From: Chionis minor
Lineage: Eukaryota > Chordata > Aves > Charadriiformes > Chionididae
Length of the DNA: 64,000 bases
NCBI GenBank assembly: GCA_013398295.1
Contig: VZSF01017903.1
Span: 1,434,062 to 1,498,061, forward strand
Direction of reading: 5' to 3'
Shown: piece by piece, positions 1 through 12,624 of the stretch
How positions within the stretch are numbered: the first letter of the stretch is position 1
Layout of the letters: each line of letters begins with the position of its first letter
Notes under the pieces: generated by a model
What the model was told of the DNA's origin: nothing
The model's input: only the letters and a program-made list of their open reading frames with translations
The model's database searches: none
Translations under genes and position numbers: made by a program

Positions 1-2439
1 AGCACATTAAGCTACTCAGTGGGAGAAATTCTGCACTCACATTTGGCCAAATACGGCAGACAGAACTGCACTGACTTTGATGACATTATTTGGTGTGCAC
101 CAGAAGGGATGGAGGATCATAAGCAAGGATCATATGGTGCACGTTTGGTAATCCTTTGGCACTGTTGAAAAGCTGGGGAATAGACTTAAACATGAGTTCA
201 TTAAAAAAAGATGAACCAATATTTACAATATTGCTCATATAAGAAAAGGCTTCTGTGATATTTTCCAAGGGCAGAGGGAGTGATTTGTCAGAAGTTGGCC
301 AGTTGCAGTTTTGTAGATTTTGTAGCTGTCTGATTGGCACACTTCACACATGCCTTGTCCAAAACTTTCTGGTACAGCTTTCCCAAACAGGAGCAGAACT
401 TGAATTCAAGAGGGCTGCAGGAAAGCAGAATTGCTGAGAAATTAGGACCAAGCCATTTCAATGCATCACTTGTCCAGGCATTCTTCCATTCACAATGTTC
501 AACACTTAATAAACCTTGAGGTAAGTCTCTATTACAATTAAGCAACAGTTTATGCTGTAGAGTGTTTGGGGTGGGGTTTTTTAGGAATATTCACTGTAGA
601 GTTCATCAGTTGATTGTTGTATTGTATTATGAAATTATGTGCTTACCACAGGAAATGTTTGTCAACCCAGGTTAAAAATAAGCACCTAAAGACCCTCTAA
701 ATACCTTTTTACTCAATCTGGAGTATCGCTCAAGGGGAGTACTAAAATCTTTGAGACAAATGCCACACACCGTATGTTAAAAGTTCCCAAAATGTTGTAT
801 TCTTAAGCCTTCCTTTACTAATGTGGCTGCTTCAATTAAAAAACTTGTTATAAAAATCCCCCAAGATGCATATTTCTATGGCTGGCTCGACATTTCTTTT
901 GCAGAAAATATGGCTACAGCGCTAGCAATGGGGCTTTGGGAGGGACATAAGGAAATCAGCATTTTGATGTCCCTTAGAGACCAACGATTTACTGTAATTT
1001 TAAATCTTAACATTTCTGAATGAATAATTTTGATACCTTTCATCTTGAGTTCTGCGGACCTTGCCAAGTTGAAACCATAATATTTATCAGCAATTTATCT
1101 GCAAAACCATGGGGTTTGCAGGGTTTCAGGGGACTGATATTTGAGACCTGTGCAGGCAGTCTCCCTCTGAAGTCAAGGAGCCAAGAAGATTCCCAGCTGT
1201 GACCCAGCACAAGTGCTTCTCCAGTGGGGCATTCAGTCTCCCTCCCAGGCCTTGCTCAAAGCTGCTTGGCAGTGTGAAAAAGGCATGCTGCCTTCCAGAG
1301 GCTGAGAGCAAAATCAGCCTTCACCCTCGGGACAAAATTCAGTTCTGCAGCAGAACTGGCAGAGATGCTCTTCCAGACACTGCTCTTCTCAAATTGGCCA
1401 GGACATGAAACCAAGAGAGCTCTCACCGCTAGTAATGAATACCCATCCCCTCCTCCCGCCACGCTCGCGCAGTGCCACCTCCTCCTTTGGGGCAGCAGAA
1501 GCAGTGGAAGCAAATACAGAGGCAGCCACCTTTTGCTGAGGCCCCGTGCTGCAAAGCCTTCAGCACATCAAGAGTGGCCTGATGCTGTGGCTACTCCCTC
1601 CTCTGCCCTTGTCTAAAGCAACAGCAGCGCAGCAAAGGCATGTCACCGGCAAGGCTGAAGAACCGCGCGTAGCACAGAGTTTCATCTCTTGGTATCAAAC
1701 TGTTAGTGCAAACGCTGCTGCTCATGCACAGGCTTGCTAACACAAGCAAGGTACTTGTCACAGCATCTTAAGTAACATCCACGAGTTTCCCCTCTAGATT
1801 TTGCAACATGAGTGCACAGACGCAATCATTAGATTCATTAATTCTAAAATAGCGCTATGTCTTTTGCTTGCTACTTGCCAGGCAGATATAACCACCAGGG
1901 TGTGCAGCTATTAAGTGCAAACCACAGTTCCTATCATCCTTTTTTGTTCTTCACCTTCCTCTTACTGTGTATTTTTCTTGAGCTCTTTCTCTTTTGATCT
2001 TCTTGAGAAAAATAGCCTCCTTTATTGATTAAATTACAAATTCCAATGGCGAGTGATTGAGTTATATGATAACACCTGAGGAAAGCCATCAACCACAATT
2101 GAAATAAAAGGAAAAATTAGCACTCTCTTTATTACAAAAGGTTTGGATGTAGAGTAGCTGACTGAATTAAATGGAGATTGAGCAGATCTGAGAGAATTGA
2201 TTAGGAAAAACAGTGTAGAACTCAGTAAAGAGCTACCACAATTAAGAGCTCGCTAATTCACCGTAAAAAAGATGGGAAAGGTTGAGGAAGACAAACAAAT
2301 GGTATCTTTTTCAAGCATTCACAAGCAGGAATTGCACAAAAGCTTGCTCTTGTGATAGGACTCCTCCGATATCCAACTCTGACACCAAGTTAGCAAAGGC
2401 CAACAAATACATGATCAGGGCAGCAGCCCCTCAGGTTCA
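1..2439. other. non-coding stretch, nothing recognised
   Basis: No repeat, RNA gene or believable exon was recognised. Reading frames are short and unlike any known protein. Base composition is ordinary, with a slightly GC-richer patch near 1400-1650. Confidence 0.5.
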
Positions 2440-2710
2440 TTCATTCAGCTTCTAGTAGGCCTGTTTAATTAGTGGTATCACGAGCAATATAAGGTTCTTG
2501 GCCTTTGTTCTGTGCCTGGGAATGAACTGCATGTCAGCTTTTGGTAATGTATCACTGCATTTTATTCACTGCTCATCTACGCTAATGAGATATTTTTATT
2601 TTTGTCTGCTTGTGGCATTTCCTGCAATACTGACATATCTCTTAAGCTTTCCTCCTGCCCATTAAGCAACCATTATTGGAGTTCTTAAATGAGACAAGAA
2701 TTTGATAAAC
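2440..2710. promoter_or_regulatory. candidate conserved non-coding element
   Basis: AT-rich, repeat-free sequence with homeodomain-type cores, including TTAATTAG at 2465-2472 and CTAATGA at 2582-2588, and no open frame of note. This texture is typical of vertebrate conserved non-coding elements, but conservation cannot be seen from one sequence. The call is an inference from composition and motif density. Confidence 0.25.
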
Positions 2711-3896
2711 CAAAGTGTCTAAATGGCTCAATCCACTTTAGAACCACGTCATCTTGCAGTCACTTCCTTGCAAGCTCATTGCAAGGTAGAGTATAGCAAA
2801 GATGAGTTCTAGCAAAGCTCTGGAAAAAATGTAAACACAGCTGTTAAAGAAGGGCTGCAAACATTACATTATTTACTTACAGCCTCTGCATTACTGAAGT
2901 GTCATATTCGAAGTCACGCTCCAGGGAAAATCCTTAGTAACCTGTGGAAACATCAGAAAAGAGTCTTCAGTGGATATTTCTAACTACATCTTCTATCTGA
3001 TAGGGCAGAGATTTAACATCAAATTTTGACATTATTTTGGAAACAAAATGTAAAGAATGTATTATTTGAGTTTAGCCACAAAGCAGTGTAAAAATTTTCC
3101 CTAATGCCCGTCTGAAGATTGCTTCAAAAGTTGCTTCAGCTGCAATCTTTTTTCCTCATATTTGCTTTCTGCAAAAATCCTAGCCTACAGATTTGCTACC
3201 AGCAAATGTTTGTAAAAACAATAAATATTTTAACACACTCAATCTAACTTAGAAATTGTGAAGCCCTGCCTGAACTTTTCACCATCCTGAATGCTTCATC
3301 CTCACCGAAGGGGCAAGGAATCACTCTTGTCCCAGTTTCCAAGTGGGAGATTTGCACCAGTGAGAAATGTGGGCTGTGAACAGACATCTTATTCCTCACC
3401 GCAGCGTTCTGCTTGGGGTCATTCCTGTCCCCACCACCCACCACCCTGCCTCATCATTCACCCCTGCCGGAGTTCATCACACTCTCCATTCTGTCAGCAG
3501 AACTACTCACAAGTGCAGTCAGATACGGGTGAGTAAAGACCTATTTAAACGGTTCAAGCCAATCCAGGAGCTGCAGCGAGACGAAGACATGTGAAGGCTG
3601 CCTACACGATTCGCCCCAGGTCTCACAGTAAGCACGGCAGGGCAGACATCTAGCACGCTAGCTGTGAGCCCAAATCCGCCCTCTTTGAAACGCCCAGGGT
3701 ACTGATCCTAAAGCAAAGCACTGAATGAACAAACCTCCTCAAGAAACTCACATCTCAAAGGCTGTTTTCCTTATTCATACCCTCCTGTCCTCCCAAAAGC
3801 CCAATTCCACCACAACCTGATGAAAGTAAAGAGGCCAAAATTGTAACAAATTATAACAAATTCTAGATTATTTTCTAATAATTTATCCTTTAGTTT
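2711..3896. other. non-coding stretch, nothing recognised
   Basis: No repeat or gene recognised. A pyrimidine-rich acceptor-like site near 3480-3500 followed by a donor-like GGTGAGT near 3528 would frame only about 30 bases, and was not accepted as an exon. Confidence 0.4.
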
Positions 3897-4055
3897 CACA
3901 TTATGGCAGCACCCCGGAGCCTACCCTGTGCCTGAACTCTTTGTGCTAAGCACTGTGCAGACGTTGGCCATGGTAATCTCTGCTCCCTGGAGCTTACCAG
4001 CAAGGGATCAAAGAGCTAAGTGTGCAGGTAGGGAAAAGACAGAGAGAGAAAAAAA
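3897..4055 (-). repeat. ancient L3/CR1-like repeat remnant, antisense
   Basis: The run from TTATGGCAGCACC through TGTGCTAAGCACTGTGCAGA to GAGCTTACCAGCAAGG follows the order of a widespread amniote repeat whose 3' part reads, in sense, as a 'cagtgcctagcacaatgg' type tail. It is diverged and lacks clean ends, so it is an old fragment. The family name is from memory; L3 or another old CR1-clade LINE is most likely. Confidence 0.5.
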
Positions 4056-5713
4056 ATCAGAGGATGCTTCTGCAAAATGGCTTGTGAGCACAAACCCCGC
4101 TCAGCCAGTAAGAAACAATTCACTGTGAAGAGATTCTGACCCTGCTACCTGTTATGCTCGACAGACAGTCTCACTGAAATCATGTATCTAGTTATTTACA
4201 TGGCTTCCATTAGATCAATGGCGGAGCATTCACAAACCGGATGGGTTTTTCCTCACTGCACCCCTGAGAAGGAACACATGCTGTTAACTCTACATCATAG
4301 ACAAGGAACGGACACACGAGGAAAAATAAAATCTGATCTTCCAAAACCCTACATCATGACAGAGGGCTCCCATGGGCTAAGGTGCCACACTCAGGGACAG
4401 GCCATTAGACTTTAGCCATGGGTACAGCCATAGCCAACTCATCACCCTGGTAATTATTGCTTGAACAATGGCTTATAAGTAGTATCAATAAGGAAAGGGN
4501 TAATAAATGTAGCAACATCTGAAAAAAGCAAACTGCAGCAACTGAGGAACTGGTCAGCCAGTTCACTGAGAGGACTGAAGGAATTGTTTTCTACAAGACG
4601 CCTCATTCATCACATTTCCATAACCCAGAAAATGCTCCCACAGTCCCTTCTTTCAACATTTTAAGACTAACACACATACGCACTCTCACATTTCCTTCCT
4701 TCTCCTGTCAGTCTTCCCTTGTGGAAGAAATCATAGGAAAGGGACAAAGATGTGTAAATTTCTGCAGCTGTTCTGCCAGGGCTGAATCCTGAAGGTGGGA
4801 AACCCAAGGGAACCCATGAGGGCACACAGCACCTTACAAAAGGACGCCGTCTTCACTACCAGTTGACTCCTACTCTTTAAAATGGTAACAGTGGAAGTGC
4901 TTTTTTGGTGATATCCCAGGAGGCAGTTCAGAGCCCAGCATACAAGGATGTTAGAAAATAAGATGCATCTGTTAGCTCAAACCTCCAGGACTGGTAGTCT
5001 TTTCTAAAAAGTAAGCCACTGGTCAGCACAAATTCTCAGGTTTGATCATCAGAAGGATTTTTGGTCTGCAAACTGCCTAGCTCTCTAAACATAATAGCTC
5101 CCTTCTGGCAAGAGAATAGAGGATTCCCTAAATTCAACTGCAAGAAACTGAGCCTTCTCCTGAAAATTACTTCTCAGAAATTTTAATTCTCTCTCAGGTT
5201 ACAGCATGAAACATTTCCTATCTCTCCATTAAAGCAGCAGATAGACAGATGGGATGGTCTTCATCTTTCAGGACTCTGGAATTTTGTTTCACATTAATTT
5301 TAACAGGAATGGGATGTCCAGAGCATCTGTTTAGGTTAAAAGAACCAGAGCTGTAGAGTGTGCTGAGTCAAAGCCAGGAAAATCCCAAGCCTGGTAGTCC
5401 CTCCATAGTGCCATCACCAATTAAAAAGAAGCAGGATAATATAAGTAGCATAGTGTAGTGGTCAAACTTCCCCCTCCACACACCCCTCCAAATCCATGCT
5501 GTCTTAGCCAAGAGCAGGGAATTCCAACATTAAAAGAATAAACTGCCCATCCTGAGGCAAGGAGTTTGTGGGACTAGTATAAGAGCTGGTTCACAGCCTC
5601 TGCGGAGCGGCAGAAAGCAGGCACCTCCGTTCTCCCTGAGGCTCCGGTCACAGCGCTGGGGCTGCCAGCTGGCAAGTGGCATCTGCTGGCAGGGGCATGA
5701 CTGTCACCTTGTC
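4056..5713. other. non-coding stretch with one ambiguous base
   Basis: No gene or repeat recognised with confidence. The only N of the window lies at 4500. A short phrase near 5450 (GCATAGTGTAGTGGTCAAAC) resembles the start of MIR, but is too short to call. Confidence 0.4.
4500..4500. other. ambiguous base N
   Basis: A single undetermined base after a GGAAAGGG run. It is an assembly or base-calling uncertainty and interrupts no feature called here. Confidence 0.99.
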
Positions 5714-5830
5714 ACTGACTGCTCCCCAGCCCTGGGCAAGCCATGTTGCCTTCCTCGGACCGTGCACAAGAAGAGAATAAAAATGCTCACAACTACTTGT
5801 GAAAAATCTTCGAGCACTGACGATAAAAAG
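5714..5830 (+). repeat. MIR-like SINE remnant
   Basis: The order CCCTGGGCAAGCCATGTTGC, then a CCTCGG-type phrase, then GAATAAAAATGCTCACAACT and CTTCGAGCACTGACG tracks the core and 3' half of MIR (the 'cttgggcaagtcac ... cctcagtttcc ... taaaatgggg ... aagcgctt' order). It is heavily diverged, with no clear ends or target-site duplication. Confidence 0.4.
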
Positions 5831-7380
5831 CCTGGTGACTGTTGTAGCAGAGGGGAAGTTGTACCAGAATGACAGAAGATCTTCTCTTCATTAATGGGTT
5901 TTATCCACTCTTCAGCTCCAGCCTAAGGCGGGGAGGTGTCACTGCCCTTTTGCAAGCTATTAAAAACCCAGCACAGCGTATGGATTAAACACCTCGCCCA
6001 AGGTCCCTCGGGACACGCACATCTGCACTGCAAACTGATCTCAAAATGCCACAAACCCAGCCTATTGCCCTTCCCTCCAGCCCAGCCTAATTCTCTGAAT
6101 TTCATGATGATTCAAAGCTCTATTAAAAGTCCCTACAGCTATGGGTGTGTGCAAGGAATTAAGGCTGAGCCAAAAAGTTTACATTTAGCAGCTCTGATTG
6201 GGATTCTTCTTGGCAATAGTGAAACACAGAGCTGTGGGGTTTTAACCCGAAATGGAAAAAAAGGTGGTACCTGTCATCTGTGTTATGATGTAAACCCCCA
6301 AGAAGATACAGTAGCCATGCCAATGTCTTCTCCTTCCGAATTAATCTTTCTGCTAAACAGTCCAGTGGTGGCCATCCAGCCTACAACAGCTGGCGCAAGC
6401 CTGCTGCTTGCCTACATATCAAGGGCTGCTATGAAACAGGAAAAAATGGACACAGAACAACTGCTAATATCTCTTGCAGTCTCCCAGTGTAAGGGATGTG
6501 GCCAGGCACAGTTACACACTGAAACAAAGGGCAGCCTGGATAGCTGACAAGGTCCAGAGACACACAGCCGTGGTTTACTACTCAAACCATGCTAAGCTCT
6601 TTAGGTGAGCTTTATTATTACAGATGGTATTGCTTGGCCTACATCTGATGGCAAAAATGGGGTTGCTCTCCTTAATCCTTCAGAGGCTGCTTATAAATGA
6701 GAGAGCACTTCACCTCTGGACACATGGCGCTAATAGATAATAATGTAAATCATCCAGTGTTTTAACCGTAGCAGGCATTTGCTTGGGTTACCGTAGACAA
6801 ACATGAGGTCAGGAACTCTGGCCACGAGGCTCAAGTTAGAAGAGCCCCAGGCTGGGGTCATCTGGCCCATGCTGGCCTTTATAGCACTGTGCATAGAGCT
6901 GACACGGAACCGCAACCTACAGGCTGAAACTGCAACGGTGGGAGCAGGTTCTACTGTTCCTACACAGCTGCACCCCACAGGCACCAGTCACCTCTGCCTC
7001 CTGAACCCCATCAAAGTCACCGTTAAGTCTGTTAAGAAACAGCAACAGCAGTAACGTGATTGCTGTGAAAATAATTTTGGAGACATCAACCCCTAAACAC
7101 ACACAGGAAATAACATCTGCTTCTATATGAGCCTTTCCACTTTTCTCAGCCATTGGAGGGATGTCCTTCATAAAACATGAGACAAGAGCAGACTTGTTGT
7201 TCAGCCTGCATATCTGTATGGTCCCTTAGATACCAACGAAAGCCCAAAGCCAGGTCTTGGCATCTCACCCCCTTCTTATAAACTCTTTCAGAAAGTTAGA
7301 GCTGACTTTGACATGAACGTGATGAGAAATGGGGAGCTATCTGTGCCATTCTGGGGAACATGCCAAATCCTGTATTAACA
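5831..7380. other. non-coding stretch with a 203-codon open frame of no known family
   Basis: An open frame runs from 5936 to 6547 on the plus strand. Its translation has no signal peptide, no membrane segment and no recognisable domain or motif, and I know of no similar protein. It may simply be a chance frame. No repeat was recognised in the rest of the stretch. Confidence 0.35.
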
Positions 7381-7432
7381 CCCCCCCCACCCCGCTAAAA
7401 ACAAAACAAAGCAAAAAACAACAAAAAACAAC
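7381..7432. repeat. low-complexity C-run and A-rich tract
   Basis: A run of C interrupted by A (7381-7393) is followed by an A-rich tract of AAAAC-type units. This is simple sequence, possibly the decayed tail of an old retroposon, although no element body was recognised beside it. Confidence 0.6.
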
Positions 7433-7439
7433 CCTCCTG

Positions 7440-7700
7440 TTTGCTACTGATTAGGCAGCCGAATTAAAACTGATGAAGCGATTGGATAGGATCCAAAGCT
7501 GTTTATCTGCACATAAATCACAGACATGCTTTACTCAGCCAGTATGGATTTACTGAACTAGGGGAAAGACCTCTTATTCAGAATGCTGATTAATACAGCA
7601 ATTAAAATATCAATGAAGCAAACATTTAGGGTAGAAAGCCATTAGGGGCTCCTGGAGAAAACATGCCATTAAATATGAATTCAAACAAATTTCTAATTTA
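7440..7700. promoter_or_regulatory. candidate conserved non-coding element
   Basis: AT-rich, repeat-free sequence with several homeodomain-like cores (ATTAATAC, CAATTAAAAT, CCATTAAATAT) and a GATTGG CCAAT-box-like site. It is open in no useful frame. Conservation cannot be judged here; composition and motif density are the only support. Confidence 0.25.
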
Positions 7701-9140
7701 AAAAAAAAGGCAAGTTTTGATAGAGAGTTGGTTTGTTTCCTCTGGTTAAGTATATGATGTTAGAAAAATCAAATTGTAAAGGAGGAAAGAAAGACACAAA
7801 TTAACTAGTTGGACATGCCAAAGGAGATTAAAAAGGAAGGCTGATACATATTTTATGATCACAAGGGAATAAAAAAAAATTAAGAGAGATGTACTGTCAA
7901 ACCAGACACAGTGTTAATAGCTAAAGTATATGGCAATAAGAACTGCTGTTCCCATAGCTATTAATGTAAACTGAAAATTGGGAGCAGGCTGCAGCAAAAG
8001 AAAATAAATCACACTTTTTTTTTTTCGATTTGGAAACATGTGTAAAATAAATCCCTACCCCCAGCATTCACTCTCTGCATTCCAACCCCCCAACAGCAAG
8101 ACAAGGACTGTCATTTCAGCAAGCCACAACTTCCAGGCAAGTGAGACAAGTGACAATTTCTTATTATTAATCATGGCTAATTTATTTATGCAATTTTTCT
8201 ACTTATCAGAATCATTGGCCTGGAGATTATCTCACCCTTCCTCTTTGAGTCCTGAGAAACTATTTAACATGGGAAGTGGCTAAGGGGGGTAAAGAGGGGA
8301 GAGTGTCATGTAGCCAAGTTATGCATCCCAGCTGGAATTTGGGATGATGTCTTGCAGTTCTGACTCCTTCAGCCAAGTTTCATACAGGAAGCACGAATGC
8401 GCCAAGGGCGCAGTGAAATACATTGGAGCCAATAAATAGCACTTGACTCCATTAACACACTTATGCTATGGATCCCATCACAAAACCCTTAGTCACTTTG
8501 CAACGTGTTAGCTCACGAGGTAGCCAATGACTTGCCCAAGGGAAAGGTTCAGCAGCCAAGAGGATCCTCTGATGAAGCCTTGCAGATGCAGAGTGTGTAC
8601 GTATGTGGGATGTGTGAATGCAGAGCCCTTCCAGAAGAGGCAAATGCTGCTCATACATAAGGCTTATATGGAAATACTGGACACAGAAGGTCATGGTGTC
8701 AGCAGTGAGGTAAAGGGCAAATTGCTGTGAGGAACATCACCGGTCCCGGGAAGACAAATCACTCTCGGCACAGAGGCTCCTCTTCAAGTCTGGGATGGAT
8801 AAGGGTGTACCAGAGAGGAGCAGGCGTCCCCATCAGTTCATGCCGTTTTTGCCCACACACAACAATCTGTTCCAGCTGTGTGGCAGAACAGGAATTTGTC
8901 ACCAAGTGACTGTCAGAAGCGGATCTTTCTAAGACCTGGGTTTGTCTTCTGTGTTGTATTATTTATCTTTTTTTTCCCCCAGTTACCCATAGAACACACA
9001 CAGTGCTGATCCTCTCCTGCTCGGCACGCCTCATGCAACAGTTCCCCCATGGCCTCACTAGAACAAGAAGGTGGCTTCATGTTTTATTAAATCCCATCAG
9101 ATGACCAGGAAAAAGTTTCTAAAATTCTTAGATTAAAATT
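7701..9140. other. non-coding stretch, nothing recognised
   Basis: Contains an 11-base T run near 8015-8025 and a pyrimidine tract ending in CAG near 8981. No repeat family or gene was recognised. Confidence 0.4.
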
Positions 9141-9160
9141 TTGTAATGCATGCATTACAA
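9141..9160. repeat. perfect 20-base palindrome
   Basis: TTGTAATGCA is followed immediately by its exact reverse complement TGCATTACAA. The flanking bases (T at 9140, G at 9161) do not extend the pairing. No known element was recognised around it. Confidence 0.9.
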
Positions 9161-9263
9161 GTCTGATGGTTACTTTAAAAAGCTATTAGTAGCAAGAATA
9201 ATTTCACCCAGCATAGAAATACCTTCATTTTTGTGCTGGAGTAAGAGATAACTTTTGAGGAAT

Positions 9264-9299
9264 GTAGTTGACAAATTACTTGACAAATTTGTCAACTAC
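9264..9299. repeat. 13-base inverted repeat with a 10-base spacer
   Basis: GTAGTTGACAAAT (9264-9276) and ATTTGTCAACTAC (9287-9299) are exact reverse complements around a 10-base spacer. The spacer repeats the TTGACAA phrase, so there is also a short direct repeat. It could form a stable hairpin; no function is implied. Confidence 0.9.
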
Positions 9300-10134
9300 T
9301 TTAGAGCCATCAAGATGAAAGGCTTTATATAAATGTTGTATGATTTTTTATGTATATATATAAAAAACACTTTTACAGGACTGTTGATAAAAGCCTGAGC
9401 TACAAAGGAACTCTTTCCCCCAGTTGAGAAAAGGCAAGCTGCTAGACAAATCAGTTCAATCTCTGCCTTTCAAACAATATAAAGCAGTATAACTTTCAGG
9501 AGCAACACCTCATCTGTTTTTTTTCCAGACTGCCTATCAGGAATCAAGCAGTAAGTAAACATTTGAAAAGTGTTCCTCGGAGAGCAAAGGTTTAGATTTG
9601 AGTCACAGGATCCATTGAAAAGAAAAATTGCTTCTGTGCATTGGGACAGTGCCTTCCCTTCTGAAAACTTTATAAAAAGAATAAATGGAGATAATCTTTT
9701 TACAAGGAATAGCCCATATGGAAATTCATTATTGTTTCCCTTTAAAAAAAGTCCAGATGATAGTTCAGAATGTGAGAATGGGGTCACTATTAAAAAAACC
9801 CAACGTATGCAGAAGATTTCCTAATGACTACATCCAGTAATAGTATGGGTAAAAAGCTTTATCATAGTCTAAAATGAAGCTCCTGTTGATGAGAACATGA
9901 GATAAACAAAAGAGGAAAAGACATAATAAAACCCTAAATGACTAAGAGTATTTAATACAGAAGTGGGGACACATATACCCAGAGACTGTTGATTAAATAT
10001 TTTAAGGATCCATTCTTCTCCTAGTACAAAACACTTGCTAGAGTAGCTTCAGCACTGCCGTTCCCTGAAGACTGCATTACTGCTTGTTAGTCCCGCTCAA
10101 TCACTGCTGTGGAGGCACAGCTGAAAGGAATCAT
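9300..10134. other. non-coding stretch, nothing recognised
   Basis: AT-rich, with a short TATATATA stretch near 9353-9362. No gene or repeat family recognised. Confidence 0.4.
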
Positions 10135-10245
10135 TGTTCCTGCTTTACAAAAGCAAAACGGAACCTCCAGAGAAGGTGAGTGATTTGCAGAGGATTTTAC
10201 GGCAAGCCAGCGGCACAGCTGGGGGAAGGGAGGAACCCCAACTTA
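10135..10245 (-). repeat. MIR-like SINE remnant, antisense
   Basis: Reads in the antisense MIR order: TGCTTTACAAAAGC, then GGTGAGTGATTTGCAGAGG, then CAAGCCAGCGGCACAGCTGG and AGGAACCCC. This corresponds to 'attttacagatgagg ... gtgacttgcccaagg ... agtggcagagctggg'. Diverged, without clear ends. Confidence 0.45.
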
Positions 10246-12519
10246 CAGGCGGTTGCCTCCCAAATGCCAGTCTCCATTGCTTGCGACGTTTCCGCAGAGA
10301 ACACCGTGGAGTTAGGCACTGTCTTCATTCCTGCTTATCCCACATACAGCCGTGACTATTAATTTAAGGCTGTCACTAAAAGCATGTATATATACAGGGA
10401 AGGTCACAAAGGCAGGGCCCAGGATGCTGCTTGAAGACAGGATGTTAGTCTATGTTCTACTTTCAACGGGTGTGCATCTCAATAAACTCTTTCCTTCAGT
10501 GGATTTACACTGGAGATGGAAATTTGATCCTAAAAGGCCTAAATTAAAATTACAGCTGTTTGGAAATACTTTTCCATTGTAGCCAACGTTCACCTGGCAT
10601 TCAGTTTGATTACACAGTGTAAGTGTGGCAGACACCGGAGGACAGAGCATAATCCAGCAGCGTACGCACGCTGTGATACCCAGACAAAGCAACGTAAGTC
10701 ACGGAGCCAGACAGAGTGCCCTGGGTGGCTGCACCAAGCTGCACACTTCTCTTTAACACTGATTAATTTAGGTGACCCGATGAGTCAAAGACTCAGAGGG
10801 CACTTTAGTTCATTACATTTTTTTGTCTTTGGCTTTTCCAAGCAAAGTTTTAAGGGACAGAGGATCTTTTTAGCATATAATCATGATTCTCATTATGAAT
10901 ATTCATATATGAATATGAAAAGAGTTGAAGGGGAGACAGGAAATAGCTGCAAACATCTTTAGTCAAAGAAAATGCCTTTCCTCCTACAATGAGTACAGCT
11001 TCTGAGCACCGTTCTGAGCAATGAAGATCAGAGAAGTAAAACCCATCGAGCGAAGTTTACTCCTTGCAATTGTTTCTAAACCAGACCCGGGATGCAGTAA
11101 GTAGATCTGCCCCAGAAATTCCCAACAGAACTCTCTTCTGACAGTAAAGCTTGATTTGTCAACACTGACACAGCCGGTCTTTTGGTTTCACCAGGTTTAT
11201 CAAAAAAGAGGTATGATGGGACGAAGCTTGTCTTGCTGGTCTCTGTCACACCCTGCATGGCTCCGCACCAGCTCAAGCTGGAGGACACCGGGGAAACAGC
11301 TTACAGGGCCTGTGCTTTTACAGCACTGACAGGTCCAGGCCAGCAGCCCCAAGCCTGCAGCAGCCATGCCATAAACCAAGTACGTGAAGCCCACACAGAT
11401 TTTAAGATCAAACTCACAGGGCTTCCATGATCTCCAGTAAGCAGTCAAGCAGCTCTCACTAAGACAACGTCCCTCTGCCTCTAGACTGCCCACAGCACAG
11501 GAGAGACTCGCCTGAGCCGGTCTCCTGAGCATCAGGTGCACAAAATATTTCCTTTTTCTCTAGGAACAGTGGTACTCGGTCCCTCTGGCTGTGTATCTTT
11601 TTCCAGCAGGAGGATTGTGCAATATGGTCCTGTCCTCCCTTGTCAGATGACCAAACCTGTGCTCAGCATATCAACCTGCAAAGGAACAGTGCACCTGGGA
11701 TTTCTGGGGCTTACTGACCACTTTCCTGCAGGCTGTCCTCTGCAAATGGCATCACTTGATCAGCTCCTGATGCCTCCTTCACGCCTCCTCTTTTTCAGAG
11801 GACTCCCCAACTGGGAGCTGCCTGCAGGACCAATACTGCCACTTCTCCTGGAACAATTTTGTGCGAACCCTCATCTGTTTGCCAAACAGTCCAAAGGGAA
11901 ATGAATCACCAGGAAGGGACCAAATTGGTTATTCTGGTAAACTCTGTGTTGGGCTCATCGTTCTACAAAACCAAAGAAAACCATTTTATATTTCTGTCAA
12001 AATAAAAAATTAATTTTCCACAAAGAACTTTTCTATTTTCCAAACAGAAGCTCCAGCCTTTCTAAAGCGTGAACTTTTCCTCATTTCAGACAGAGCACAA
12101 ACTGGGCATAATCTGTAAATGGTCTCTTCTTGTAATCCTACAGTGGCAAAGCAGCATTACAAAGCTAACGCCTTGCAATGCTGTTTACTGAGTCTGGGCT
12201 ATATGCTAGGACCAAACTAATTTCCATTCACCGCTCCCCTGCCCATACTGCATCACATGTACCTGCACTGAGTGATTGTGAAGTAGTAGGTATTTGTGTA
12301 ACCATGAATTCTGGCTAAACACACCAACAACATTATTTTGGATTTGAAGTGGTATAACTAGGGCCTGAATGTGACCTGCCTTTTTAGTTAAACTGTGCTT
12401 CCCCTGATGACTAAATAGCATCTGCAAAAGTTGCATCAGTTCCTTGCACTGCAGCAGACATGCGTTTTTTGTACCCAAATGATTGCAGAAACCTACCTAC
12501 CTCACACAAAGTCTGAAAT
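10246..12519. other. non-coding stretch, nothing recognised apart from small palindromes
   Basis: Open frames of up to about 120 codons on both strands show no recognisable protein. The only distinct structure is the palindrome pair near 10.9 kb. Confidence 0.4.
10894..10916. repeat. two overlapping AT-rich palindromes
   Basis: TATGAATATTCATA (10894-10907) is a perfect 14-base palindrome. It overlaps ATATTCATATATGAATAT (10899-10916), a perfect 18-base palindrome. Low sequence complexity makes such overlaps easier to reach by chance. Confidence 0.85.
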
Positions 12520-12580
12520 ATAAAGTCCTTGTTCCCAACAAAGTCAAGGGAGAAAGTCCCATTGAGTTCAATGACAGCAG
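12520..12580. repeat. possible near-palindromic amniote repeat fragment
   Basis: Contains GTCCCATTGAGTTCAATGAC, a variant of the 'cccattgacttcaatggg' core found in several other places in this window. Only the core is clear, so the ends are approximate. Confidence 0.35.
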
Positions 12581-12624
12581 AGTTATGAGAGCCCTGAGCC
12601 ATTTGGAAAACTTAGATCTAATGT

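Noticed and set aside
3499..3528. Microexon between a CTGTCAG acceptor and a GGTGAGT donor
   Set aside because: Only about 30 bases, with no protein signal. Isolated splice-like motifs are frequent.
5936..6547. 203-codon plus-strand frame as a gene
   Set aside because: No domain, signal peptide or known similarity, and no splice or promoter context. Kept only as an observation.
8982..9070. Exon after the strong pyrimidine tract ending CCCCCAG near 8981
   Set aside because: Two of three frames stop early, and the third gives a translation resembling nothing known with no good donor.
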